Positions 15,924 through 24,854 of a stretch of 64,000 bases of DNA are shown here, one piece after another. A program made the position numbers and the translations under genes. The first letter of the stretch is position 1, and every line of letters starts with the position of its first letter. The notes under the pieces are model-generated. The model did not search any database. It saw only the letters and a list, made by a program, of their open reading frames with translations, and was not told the origin of the DNA. Source of the stretch: Bog-159 sp963785255 (GTDB lineage: Bacteria > Acidobacteriota > Terriglobia > Bryobacterales > Bryobacteraceae). The stretch covers positions 434,001 through 498,000 of the forward strand of contig CAWAUR010000014.1 of NCBI GenBank assembly GCA_963785255.1, given 5' to 3'.

Positions 15924-18761
15924 TTACTTGATGGTCGTCGGGTTGGAGGCGGTTGCGGACGGCGAGTCCCCGCCTGTGACAGTGACGGTGTTGGTCACCG
16001 AAGACGGCGCATTTGCGGCCACGTTTACCGTCACCGTGATCGGGGGATAGCTAGCGCCGGCGGCCAGGGCACTCTTTCGAGTGCACACGTTCGAGGAGCA
16101 AGCCCAGCCAGTGCCCGCCATGGATACCAGCGTCAAGCCGGACGGAATGGTATCGGTAACCGTAACTTCACCCTTTGTCGGGCCAGTGCTGGAAGCGGGA
16201 TTTGAGACCTTCACGGTGTAAGTCGCCCCGGTTTGGCTTTTCGTGAAGTTACCTTTATGTGTCTTGGTAATGGTCAGGCGCGGCGTGCCGTTAGTGGCTT
16301 TCACCAGCACTTGCGTATAGGCGTACGATCCGCAGGAGGGCGTAAAGTTACTCACTTGCAGCGTTTGAGATCCAGCGGCGGATAGATCGCCGGCGTTCAG
16401 TTGGACGGTCGCCTGGGTGGACGTCACATTCGAAGTAGCCCGGTAAGAGCCGTTCCAATAAGCGTAGAAACTGGTGCTGTCGAAACCATCACCCAAGACC
16501 GTCAATGCCGGGTCTGCGGTGGAGGATTCGACGGGCGTTGCCGGACTCACACTCGTCACATTGATGACGGCTGGCACAGTGTTGAAGTTGGCGACCGGCA
16601 GAAACTCATCGTGAATCGTGACGGTGGCCGGATTAGTAGTGCCCGAAAGATCGCCAGTCCAACCCCCAAACACCATGCCATTGCCCTCCGTGGGCGTGGC
16701 GGTCATCGTTAATACCGTTCCATCCGCGAAGCTGCAATCGTTGTTCGGGCAGGATAGCGAGTAAGAGACCGTACCACAGGCGTTCTCCGGATAGGTGTAA
16801 CTGCGGTATACGGGAGTATAAGAAGCAGTGACGGTCTCCACGCCGGAACTGGAAGCCGTGATGTTATGAGTCTGCGCGCCGCTATCGCTCCAGTTATTCC
16901 AGGAGTACGAAACATTTGTGGTCACGGGGATATCCGGATTGATCGCCGTGATGGAATGACTCGTTCCCGGCGCCCATGCGGAACCGGACTGATCTTGCGA
17001 GTAACCTTGCGGCAAATAGACATACGGGTCGCTGTCAACTGAGGCGTATAGCGGCGGATCCCAGGTATTAGGTCCGGTGAGGCTCTCGCCAATGATAGTT
17101 ACCGGATGCGTCGTGAAAATGCCCTGGAGCGTGGATTGAGGCGTTTGAATCAGGAAGGGATAAGGATTGGCGCCTTGCGGATATTGCGGGCCATTCCAGC
17201 CGTAGACGTTATAGCCGGCGTTGGCAGTGGCGCTGAGCGTAATCGCCTGCCGGTCCACGAAGAAATTGCCATTGAAGATGGATTGCGGCGCGGGAGAGAC
17301 ACCGACCGATCCTCCCGCGGCGGGTGAAGCGGAAGCGGCGAACGGCCACAGGCGGATGAAATTAGCCTCGTACACGGTGGTGGCGAGCTTTGCCGCCGGC
17401 GATGTCAGCAGCCCCGATCCGCCGCCGGCCGTGACGGTGTGGGAGCGCGCGCCATTGTCGTTCCAGACGCCGAATTCGTAAGTGGCGCCATCGTTCGGGT
17501 TAGTAAATTGCGGATCGGCCGGAACATTGAGCGTGTGCGAGGAATTTAGGGTCCAGGAGAAGGTTTGTGGCGCCGTATAAGTACTGCCATCCACGATAAT
17601 CTGCAGGCCGGGAGGGTTAGTTACAATGGTTACCGCCGACGGCGTACGCCCATAAAGCCGTTGGATGGTGTCGATGTCTCCGGCCGAATAGCCGGTCGGA
17701 TTACTGAGCGGGATGCCGGGCGGGATGGATTCGAGAACCGTCAGGTTGTTCTTGGTGAAGACGAAGGCCGAATACTCCATCACGGATGCAATGTCGTAAA
17801 GACCGACGGTCTGGTAGTTCGTGCTGGCGAACGTAAAATTACCGGCAGCCAGGGGTTCGTCGACATTCGCATAATTGTACGTGACATAAGAATCGCGATC
17901 GGGGCGCTGGTGCTCATGGAATAAGCCGATGGTGTGGCCCATCTCATGGACCAGTGTGACCAGCGCGCACGATGCCGATCCACCCACAAACTGTTGGCCG
18001 CCCACCATGCCCACGGAAGACTCGCACGAGCCGCTGGTATTGCTCGGGTCGAAGTTGAACGTGACGTAGTTGGTCTGCGTAGTATGCGGAACAAATTTGA
18101 TAATGCCGCTCAATGCGCTGTTCACATAAGACAAAGCGGCGTTGAGATTGGTGGCGGGGGTTTCGATGGTGTATGGAATTTGATACACTTTGCCCACCAG
18201 CGGCCACAGTTGCACCACCTCGGCGAGCGCGAAACCGTCGGGACTGACACCGGGCCCAGGCGGCGTGGATGCCGCCAGTTGCGCGGCCGTGCCTAAGATA
18301 ATATCTCCATCGACGATGGCCAAGCTGTCGATCACGGTGTAAGTGACCGGCATGCCATGCCACCAGCCGGTCCGTATCTCAGTCACCGGAGGCGGTTGCG
18401 GAGCCTCGCTGTAAACGGAGAGTTGCACGGAGCCGGAGCGATTCTGGTTATCGACGGCGACCAACGCAAGGCGGTTGGCGCCGGGCACAACGGGCACGTT
18501 GGCGGAAAAAGCGATGGCGGACGTTTGGCCGCTTTGTGAAGCCGTCCATTCGGCCGGGCCGCTGTGCCCCTGATGATCCGTCCAGTAGATATTGACGATT
18601 GCGGCGCTCGAGGACACCACGCCTTTCACCATGACCGCGGCGGCGGACGTGCCCGAGTGCGCGGATGGCTCCAGGATTTCGACGACAGGCTGCGCGGATA
18701 AACAAGCAGGCAGCAAGATCGCGCCGGAAAGAAAAGTGTAACTTATGAATGCAAGACGCAT
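15924..18761 (-). CDS. Secreted astacin-like (M12) metalloprotease with repeat and DUF11 domains
   Basis: 945 residues. A signal peptide (about 1-23, ending LSAQ) is followed by a beta-sandwich N-domain (about 25-120) and a zinc protease domain. The latter has LVHEMGHTIGLFHEHQRPDR at about 271-289; HExxHxxGxxHE is the astacin zinc signature. Downstream are several InlB B-like/bacterial repeat domains (segments such as GYNVYGWNGPQ and GMVFGGWTGDLSG) and an IPT-like domain. The C-terminal ~120 residues are a DUF11 domain (LTITKTHKGNF ... VTDTIPSGLTLVS). Predicted secreted or surface-bound protease. It is directly followed by the selenoprotein candidate. The 57-base gap upstream separates it from the M28 peptidase gene on the same strand. 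Confidence 0.85.
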   Translation of the reverse strand: MRLAFISYTFLSGAILLPACLSAQPVVEILEPSAHSGTSAAAVMVKGVVSSSAAIVNIYWTDHQGHSGPAEWTASQSGQTSAIAFSANVPVVPGANRLALVAVDNQNRSGSVQLSVYSEAPQPPPVTEIRTGWWHGMPVTYTVIDSLAIVDGDIILGTAAQLAASTPPGPGVSPDGFALAEVVQLWPLVGKVYQIPYTIETPATNLNAALSYVNSALSGIIKFVPHTTQTNYVTFNFDPSNTSGSCESSVGMVGGQQFVGGSASCALVTLVHEMGHTIGLFHEHQRPDRDSYVTYNYANVDEPLAAGNFTFASTNYQTVGLYDIASVMEYSAFVFTKNNLTVLESIPPGIPLSNPTGYSAGDIDTIQRLYGRTPSAVTIVTNPPGLQIIVDGSTYTAPQTFSWTLNSSHTLNVPADPQFTNPNDGATYEFGVWNDNGARSHTVTAGGGSGLLTSPAAKLATTVYEANFIRLWPFAASASPAAGGSVGVSPAPQSIFNGNFFVDRQAITLSATANAGYNVYGWNGPQYPQGANPYPFLIQTPQSTLQGIFTTHPVTIIGESLTGPNTWDPPLYASVDSDPYVYLPQGYSQDQSGSAWAPGTSHSITAINPDIPVTTNVSYSWNNWSDSGAQTHNITASSSGVETVTASYTPVYRSYTYPENACGTVSYSLSCPNNDCSFADGTVLTMTATPTEGNGMVFGGWTGDLSGTTNPATVTIHDEFLPVANFNTVPAVINVTSVSPATPVESSTADPALTVLGDGFDSTSFYAYWNGSYRATSNVTSTQATVQLNAGDLSAAGSQTLQVSNFTPSCGSYAYTQVLVKATNGTPRLTITKTHKGNFTKSQTGATYTVKVSNPASSTGPTKGEVTVTDTIPSGLTLVSMAGTGWACSSNVCTRKSALAAGASYPPITVTVNVAANAPSSVTNTVTVTGGDSPSATASNPTTIK

Positions 18762-18818
18762 GTCTTAGAGTAACGCCGCCACCCGGCAAAAAGGCAGATA
18801 GGTCAACATCTGTTGGGT

Positions 18819-21110
18819 TCAATACGTATAGGACTTCCTTACCCATACCGAATCCGTCATGATCGGAAGCGGAATCATGCTATCGGGACGCGCCGTGGCG
18901 CCGGGCAGCCACCCGATTCCGTAAGACTGATCGACCACCTCCATGCGGTAACCGGCGACTGGGTCGCGCAAGCGCATACGCACATCGATGCCTTGCTGTG
19001 GCACGTTGAAATAGCAAAGTCCCCAGCGCTGCATGCGGAACGCGTAGGCTTTCTGGCCTGCTTTCAAGCCCTGGAAAGCTTTGTCGGCATCGATGGGGGC
19101 GCCATCCACGGACGCCTCCAGCACGGGGTTACGCGGATCGCCATAAAGATACATACGCGGCGCGGCGCGCGGCGAACTGACCCGCAGATGTAACTCGTTG
19201 GGAGGGCTGTCCAGGCGCACGATCAGCGGCGGAGGCAGCGAAACCGTTGGCGCGTCGTGAGTCAGATATTGCCACGACATGAACGGCACGAATTGCGGCA
19301 AAGATGCGCGCTGCGGATTGGCGCCCAGGTAGTGCGCGGTCCAGTCGTCTTCCTTGGGATCGAGGCTGAACCAGACGGCTTTGCCGGTGTCAGCGTTCAA
19401 GCCGTAGTAGATGCTATTGGTACGCGGGGCGTCGCGATTGAAGCCCGACATGGAGGCGCCCGCGATAAGACACCCGGCACAGACGAGTGCGGCGGCAACT
19501 GGAAGTTTCCAGCGTCCCGCGCCGGCGATTACATCCATCGCGGGGATCAGCAGGCCGAGTAACAATACAGTGGCAAAGGCGCCGACGAACGCCATGCGCA
19601 TCGTGAGGGATTGGAAAAGCAACTCGATGGTGGGCGCCATCATCATAATTCCGGGGAGAGCGAAGAGCCACGCCGGGCCACGGGTGGCCAAACCGATAGT
19701 CGCGAAAACCAGCGGCCAAAGGAATAGATAGGTGGCGCCGGGCATCCACACCGCGGTGGCAAACGCCAGCAGCAGCCAGCAAACCAGCGCGCCGGCCCAC
19801 AGATTCGTCACACGGGTGCGCTTCCGAACTAGCGCGAAGAGCGCGCAAGCGACGGCCACCGCCAACGCGACGCTGGCCATGCGATAGACACCCGGGTGAT
19901 AAGGATCCCCGGCGAAGGCTTGCCAGAATCCCGCGGCGCGGCCCTTGGCGAGCGACCACATGACAGTGACGGCGACGCAGGCAACCGCAATCGCCAACAA
20001 AAATCCAAAGAACGACGCGATCATACCGCCGACTGTGAGCCGCTTTTTCGAGATACCCAACGCAACCACACCCACCAGCATCAGCGCCGCGAAGATAGCC
20101 AGCGGCAAGCTCCAACTCACGGGATAAACAATACAGCCAATGAACGGAACAACGAAGTAAGTGGCATCGGCGCTCTTCAAATCGCGCAAATCGATATTCC
20201 CGAAGTGCTGCGTCAGAGCCAGCGCATAATCGCCCTCGTGCTGCAAGCTGCGCGGATCGAGATGCGCCACGTCGTCGTTTTGCGTGTGATAGTAAGCCAC
20301 ATCATCGACATAGGCGAACCCCAACCCAGGAAGGCCGCCGCGCTTGAAGAAAGTAAGATCGGTATCGTTGGGCAGCAGCTTATAGGCTTCGTAGCTGAGA
20401 GATGAAGTGACAGGATGCGGTGCGGCCGCGGCGAACTCGCGCACCAGGCGGCCGTTTTGCTCGCTGGTCTCGAACATCATGGCCGGACCGCTGGTGCCGC
20501 GCGCTTCGAAATTCATCACCAGGCCCACTTGTTTCGCCAAAGGGTTCTGCTCCACAAAAGCCTTCGCGCCGAGAAGGCCGCCTTCCTCGCTATCGGTAAA
20601 GAGAAAAACCACGTCGTTGCGCAGGCGCGGACTCGCCCGCAGGGCCCGCAACGTTTCGAGTTGCATCGCTACCGAATGGCCGTCGTCGCTCGCGCCCGGA
20701 CCGGCGGAAACGGAATCGTAATGTCCGGCCAACATCACGGCTTTGGTGTTCGCGCTCCCCGGCAAGCGCGCCAGAACGTTGTATACCGTCGCCGCGTTGT
20801 AAGGCGAGCCCCAGCGCGTACTCACCACCGTCGCGATCTGCACCTCCGCGTGTATGCCCAACTTGGCGATCTGCTCGACGATGTAATCGCGCACCTGATC
20901 GTGTGCAGCGGTGCCCACCGGATGCGGGATGCGCGCGAACGTGCTCAGCCAGACCAGCGCGCGCGCGGCGGAGAAATCCGTGGCAGGCGCGTTGGCCGGA
21001 ACCACCGCCGGAGGTGAGACTTGCCGAATGCTCCACCAGGCTACGCCGCAAATGAAAATCGCGGTGAGAGCGGCGGCCCACGCGGGCGAGAGAGTACGCG
21101 GCTCGGACAT
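18819..21110 (-). CDS. M28-family zinc aminopeptidase with multi-pass membrane C-terminus
   Basis: 763 residues from ATG 21110 (three bases after the upstream stop). An earlier ATG at 21293 would run through the neighbouring gene and is rejected. An N-terminal anchor (AAALTAIFICGVAWWSI) precedes the M28 peptidase domain: AGHYDSVSAGPGASDDGHSV (zinc His and bridging Asp), TDSEEGG (catalytic and zinc Glu) and a later YHTQNDD His. From about residue 330 there are several hydrophobic segments, then a periplasmic beta-rich C-terminal domain. The layout resembles ER/vacuolar Fxna/PFF1-like M28 membrane peptidases. Predicted cleavage of peptides on the periplasmic side. Probably in an operon with the tannase-family gene. 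Confidence 0.85.
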   Translation of the reverse strand: MSEPRTLSPAWAAALTAIFICGVAWWSIRQVSPPAVVPANAPATDFSAARALVWLSTFARIPHPVGTAAHDQVRDYIVEQIAKLGIHAEVQIATVVSTRWGSPYNAATVYNVLARLPGSANTKAVMLAGHYDSVSAGPGASDDGHSVAMQLETLRALRASPRLRNDVVFLFTDSEEGGLLGAKAFVEQNPLAKQVGLVMNFEARGTSGPAMMFETSEQNGRLVREFAAAAPHPVTSSLSYEAYKLLPNDTDLTFFKRGGLPGLGFAYVDDVAYYHTQNDDVAHLDPRSLQHEGDYALALTQHFGNIDLRDLKSADATYFVVPFIGCIVYPVSWSLPLAIFAALMLVGVVALGISKKRLTVGGMIASFFGFLLAIAVACVAVTVMWSLAKGRAAGFWQAFAGDPYHPGVYRMASVALAVAVACALFALVRKRTRVTNLWAGALVCWLLLAFATAVWMPGATYLFLWPLVFATIGLATRGPAWLFALPGIMMMAPTIELLFQSLTMRMAFVGAFATVLLLGLLIPAMDVIAGAGRWKLPVAAALVCAGCLIAGASMSGFNRDAPRTNSIYYGLNADTGKAVWFSLDPKEDDWTAHYLGANPQRASLPQFVPFMSWQYLTHDAPTVSLPPPLIVRLDSPPNELHLRVSSPRAAPRMYLYGDPRNPVLEASVDGAPIDADKAFQGLKAGQKAYAFRMQRWGLCYFNVPQQGIDVRMRLRDPVAGYRMEVVDQSYGIGWLPGATARPDSMIPLPIMTDSVWVRKSYTY

Positions 21111-21112
21111 TG

Positions 21113-22687
21113 TTATTCCGGCTTGCCGCACGCGAAATTGGCGGCGTCGCCCGTGTCGCCGCTGCCCTTGTAATGCGCCATCAAAGGATACGCGCACAAC
21201 GGATGCGTGCGCACGATGGCGCTCGAGGGATCCAGATCGCTCTTGCGTTTGGCGGCCACGATACGCTCCGGTGCGATGCCTTTTTCGACCCACCTTTGGA
21301 GCGCCGCATCCATATCGTTATCGGGATCGCCGGAGCCGCCGGGATACTGGCCGAACGTGTTGGCGCCGGATCCCGCGCCGCAATGCTGCATGCCCGGTAC
21401 CATGAAAAGGCGTACGAATCCGGCCGTCTGGCGCGCGCCCATCTTGGCCGTTACGCTTTTGTAGTAATCGATGGTATTCTGTGGCGCAATGGCGGCGTCG
21501 CTCCATCCGTGATAGAGGATCAGCTTGCCGCCGCGCGCGCGAAAGCGGCTCAAATCGGGATCCGTGGCATTCAGGTTGTGCGCCTGCTTCTTGTCGGCGG
21601 CTTCGGTGTCGCGATCCGCCTTGAAGGAATGATAGTCCCAGTTGGCGTTGTCGTACATCATGTTCTTATAGAACTGCGTGCTGAAGGCGAACATGAGACT
21701 TTTTTCCGGCGACGAACCGGTAATCCATAGGCCCCAGCCGCCGTACTCGGCTTCGCCGCCAGGAGAGTATCCGGGGAAAATGCGGCCATGGGAATTGCGG
21801 CCGCCCGCGTAGAGCTTCTTGAGCGCCGTCAATTGCGGCGCGGTGAGGCAGCTATCTGAATCCGCACCTTGGCATGCCAGCGGGCTGGGATCGAAATGGC
21901 AGCGCGCGGGATCTTCGATCACGCCATCCTTCACGCCATCGAGCGAGTCGCAGGCGGCCAGCGCCGCGGCTTGGATGGCAGGCAACTTCTTCGACGGAAT
22001 ATAGCTGTCCTTATCGCCCAGCAGCGCCAGATCGTCCCAAGCGGCGTTAGCCAGCAGATGTGTCCAGTAATTTGCAGGTGCGCCGGCAATGATGCCGTCG
22101 TAATCCTCCGGATAGCGCTCCGCTTCCATGAGCGCTTGGCGGCCGCCGTTGGAGCATGAGCTAAAGTACGACCGCTTGGCGTCTTCACCGTAGAATGCAT
22201 GCAGGATCGCCTTGGCCTTTACGGCGGTCTCATGGATGGCGCGATAGCCGAAGTCCGTGATCTTCTCGGGATGATCAAGCGCCCAGGAAGCGTCGGTCCC
22301 GCCGGCATGATGGCCGGTATCGGTGGCGGCGGTGGCGTAGTTGTGCGCCACGGCGTTCATCAGTTGGTCGTAGCCGATGGAGCCCGCGAAGCCGCCATTG
22401 CCCGCGCCCTCGAACGTGCCATTCCAATTCGTGGCGGCGGGCATCCAGACTTCGAAGTTGATCTCCGAATCCGACGATGGCTTGATGATTCCCGCCACGC
22501 GGCAGAACGCCGGCATGTTGGGCGGGACCTTGCCCGCGGGCGGTTTGAATTCGCCGGCCGCGACGGATTCCGCGCGCGCGATCGAGGTATTGGGAAGCTC
22601 CAGCTTGGCGAGCGACGCGCAAGTTTGGGCCGCGTGCAGCGGCGGGAGCATGCAGGTAACGAGGAGAATACGAGTTGGCAGCATCAT
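21113..22687 (-). CDS. Secreted tannase/feruloyl esterase family hydrolase
   Basis: 524 residues with a signal peptide (MMLPTRILLVTCMLPPLHAA). The alpha/beta hydrolase of the tannase family shows the nucleophile elbow in SSCSNGGRQALMEAERYPED (about 178), the catalytic Asp region in ILYHGWSDAAI and the catalytic His in VPGMQHCGAGSG near the end. Conserved blocks AFCRVAGIIKPSSDS and WNGTFEGAGNGGFAG lie near the N-terminus. The Cys flanking the nucleophile and the catalytic His could form the disulfide typical of the family. Predicted to hydrolyse ester bonds of plant phenolics outside the cytoplasm, in keeping with a soil organism. The ATG start fits the signal peptide. Confidence 0.9.
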   Translation of the reverse strand: MMLPTRILLVTCMLPPLHAAQTCASLAKLELPNTSIARAESVAAGEFKPPAGKVPPNMPAFCRVAGIIKPSSDSEINFEVWMPAATNWNGTFEGAGNGGFAGSIGYDQLMNAVAHNYATAATDTGHHAGGTDASWALDHPEKITDFGYRAIHETAVKAKAILHAFYGEDAKRSYFSSCSNGGRQALMEAERYPEDYDGIIAGAPANYWTHLLANAAWDDLALLGDKDSYIPSKKLPAIQAAALAACDSLDGVKDGVIEDPARCHFDPSPLACQGADSDSCLTAPQLTALKKLYAGGRNSHGRIFPGYSPGGEAEYGGWGLWITGSSPEKSLMFAFSTQFYKNMMYDNANWDYHSFKADRDTEAADKKQAHNLNATDPDLSRFRARGGKLILYHGWSDAAIAPQNTIDYYKSVTAKMGARQTAGFVRLFMVPGMQHCGAGSGANTFGQYPGGSGDPDNDMDAALQRWVEKGIAPERIVAAKRKSDLDPSSAIVRTHPLCAYPLMAHYKGSGDTGDAANFACGKPE

Positions 22688-23452
22688 GGCTCCTATTGAA
22701 TATACATTAGTGGGCCAGTCTGTTTTTGTGGGGCGGCCAATCCTGGCCTGGGGTCCCCGCTGGGGCGGCCAGACCCGGCTGAAAGCCGACTGCTGGACTT
22801 TCTACATTGCGCCCGCCGCTGTGGGGCAGGCTCGTAGCCTGCGCGGGCCTGGTAAGCCTGCTCCTGGGCGAGAGTAGCTCGCCCGTGAGCCGGCTGAAAA
22901 CCGGCTGCTCGATTTTCTTACATTTTGGCGGCCCGTAACTTTGGGTTCGTTTTGTAATTTTTTTTCTGGGGAGGATCTGGAACTTGCAGGATCTTCGCCG
23001 GGGATGACGTGGGGTGGGCAGTGAGGCCGTGGGGTAAGTCCGTCCCGGCTGGAAGCGGCTTTTTGCTGGCGTCGGCGGGGGGGATTTTTCGCGTTTTCGC
23101 GGTTGGAGCGGGATGCGGGCTTCGCTGGAGTTGGTGTTGTCCATGGTGGTTTCGATGGCGGGCGGAATGCGCCCTTCCGTTTGTCAGGATAGCTGGGGCT
23201 AGTGCGGGGAAGCGGGAGTGATAGGGCGCAAGTTGTTGGGGCGTCAGGGCGGTTTTTTTTAGTTCGGAAGTGACTGAAAAACAGGCCAGACAGGGCGCAA
23301 CCTACCGAGGGCGATCTTCGGGCGCCGAAGAGCGGGCCTACGAGGCCCGCGCAGGCTACGAGCCTGGCTACGAGCCTGCCCCACAAAGGCGGCTGCGGGC
23401 AGAATTGCCCGACCCACAACTGCAAGCTGACCCACTGCCGAATATACTAAAG
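22688..23452. other. Repeat-rich intergenic region, no gene seen
   Basis: About 770 bases. It holds a GTGGGGCAGGCTCGTAGCCTG module near 22820-22849, a GAGCCGGCTGAAAACCGGCT module near 22888-22910, and a reverse copy of the first module at about 23327-23384 (GAGCGGGCCTACGAGGCCC and CTACGAGCCTGCCCCAC). The open frames here are produced by the repeats and lack protein character. Confidence 0.6.
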
Positions 23453-23460
23453 CGGAAAGC

Positions 23461-24198
23461 GGTAGTGTCTCAGTTTGAATTTCTGAGCGCCGTCCGTCGG
23501 GCGAGTCGCGCGATTAAGCAGGAACGTACGTCAACCGAATCAAGTCGTCGGCGATTAAATCGCTGGCCACCAGGTGTAGCGGCGGCCGGGGGCCGGCGAA
23601 GAATGGCTTGCCACCACCAAGCACGACGGGGCGGAGGTAGAGTCGATACTCATCGATAAGACCGGCCTCGGTCAGGCTTTGCGCCAGGACTGGTCCGCCA
23701 ACGTGAATCTCGCCAGCCAGCTCAGCCTTCAGCCCGCGTATCACCTTCTCGAAGTCATCCGCGACAAGCGTGGCGTTGGGGCCAGCTGACTTGAGGGAAC
23801 GCGACACGACCCACTTCGGCTGGCTCCGCCACGCCACCGCGAAGCCGCGATCCTCTGCGTCCCAATCAGGAAGATCTTCGTCCCAATAACGCATGATCTC
23901 GTACATGCGGCGACCGTAGATGAGGCCCGTCAGGCCACGCACCAGCTCGATGAAGTGACGGAAGCCCGCGGGTACAGGCGGCCCAAGCTTCGTGTGGTCG
24001 ACGTAGCCATCGAGGGACTGGTTCAATCCGTAGACAAGTTTTGCCATGCTGCAAATCTCCCTCCCACGTTCTTCAGAATAGCTTGAGCCGACGTCGCGCG
24101 GAAGGTGAGGTTGAACACTATCTGCGCGCCGCATTGCTGGTGTGACCAATAACCGGAGGTCCGTTTCCCAATCCCGAGATTGAAACTGAGACACTACC
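23461..24198. mobile_element. 738-bp inverted-repeat element carrying one passenger gene, no transposase
   Basis: The left end reads GGTAGTGTCTCAGTTT (23461-23476) and the right end is its exact reverse complement (24183-24198). The match continues imperfectly for about ten more bases. Immediately outside both ends is the same 8-base word CGGAAAGC (23453-23460 and 24199-24206), a target-site duplication. Inside is a single complete minus-strand gene (23514-24047) and no transposase. Eight-base duplications are made by, for example, IS66- and ISL3-family transposases; the ends do not let me assign a family. It probably moved by a transposase acting in trans. Confidence 0.85.
23514..24047 (-). 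CDS. Dihydrofolate reductase family protein (RibD C-terminal domain)
   Basis: 177 residues starting at ATG 24047, with GGGAGGGAGA nine bases upstream; an ATG at 24239 would lie outside the mobile element and is rejected. The fold markers are MAKLVYGLNQSLDGYVD at the N-terminus, GLIYGRRMYEIMRYW, the GEIHVGGPVLAQSL glycine motif and the DEYRLYLRPVVLGGGKPFF block. These are typical of the RibD_C/dihydrofolate-reductase-like NADPH reductases common on soil genomes. The substrate is unknown. The gene is wholly contained within the 738-bp inverted-repeat element, so it is a passenger gene. Confidence 0.88.
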   Translation of the reverse strand: MAKLVYGLNQSLDGYVDHTKLGPPVPAGFRHFIELVRGLTGLIYGRRMYEIMRYWDEDLPDWDAEDRGFAVAWRSQPKWVVSRSLKSAGPNATLVADDFEKVIRGLKAELAGEIHVGGPVLAQSLTEAGLIDEYRLYLRPVVLGGGKPFFAGPRPPLHLVASDLIADDLIRLTYVPA

Positions 24199-24287
24199 CG
24201 GAAAGCTAACATTGTGCATCGCGGAAAGGTACCAGGCAAACTACCGGTTCTTGCAGCCGCCCGCCCCCCTGCGACAGAATAGAGACA

Positions 24288-24854
24288 GTGGGCGAAGACC
24301 TGACGGACATTACAACCCTGCTGCGCCAGTGGCAGGCGGGCGACTCACGCGCTTACGACTTGGTGATGAGTTGGGCGTACCAGCGCATGCTGGCCATCGC
24401 CACTGGATTCGTGGCGCACGAGCGCGTGGCCACCGAGCCGGCCGCGCTGGTGAACGAGGCCTATCTGCGGCTGCGCAGGCTGCAACACATGGATTGGCAG
24501 GATCGCCATCATTTCTTTTCCGTGGTAGCCGGCGAGTTGCGCCGCATCCTGATCGATCAGGCGCGGCTGCGCGTGGCCCAGAAACGCGAGGGCGCGCAGC
24601 AACGCGTGCCGCTTTCGGAGGACTTGAGCTGGATCGATGCGCGCGGCCAGGATATGATCGATCTCGACCGCGCTTTGAACGATCTGGAGCAACTGGACGC
24701 CGACAAGGTGCGGCTGGTCGAGTTGCGCTATCTGATGGGCTGCACGGTGCCCGAAATCTGCGCGCTACGCGGGGTGTCGGACGCCACCGTCGAGCGGCAC
24801 TTGCGTTTCGCGCGCACGTGGCTGTACGATAGGCTGCACTCCGCCGCCGTATGA
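24288..24854 (+). CDS. ECF-type RNA polymerase sigma factor
   Basis: 188 residues with a GTG start at 24288. Sigma region 2 covers about 15-85 (SWAYQRMLAIATGF, EPAALVNEAYLRLRRL); region 4 covers about 125-180 (VRLVELRYLMGCTVPEICAL, GVSDATVERHLRFARTWLYD), a helix-turn-helix. It fits the ECF sub-family that in acidobacteria and planctomycetes sits beside Ser/Thr kinases. Its stop overlaps the start of the kinase gene (ATGA), so kinase and sigma factor are co-translated; the kinase probably controls the sigma factor or its regulon. Confidence 0.92.
   Translation: MGEDLTDITTLLRQWQAGDSRAYDLVMSWAYQRMLAIATGFVAHERVATEPAALVNEAYLRLRRLQHMDWQDRHHFFSVVAGELRRILIDQARLRVAQKREGAQQRVPLSEDLSWIDARGQDMIDLDRALNDLEQLDADKVRLVELRYLMGCTVPEICALRGVSDATVERHLRFARTWLYDRLHSAAV

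Noticed and set aside
21111..21293. Longer start of the M28 peptidase at 21293
   Set aside because: It would overlap 180 bases of the tannase-family gene in a shadow frame; ATG 21110 precedes the membrane anchor.
22802..23425. 207-codon minus-strand open frame
   Set aside because: It lies across dispersed palindromic repeats, has repeat-derived composition and no start site; high GC keeps frames open by chance.
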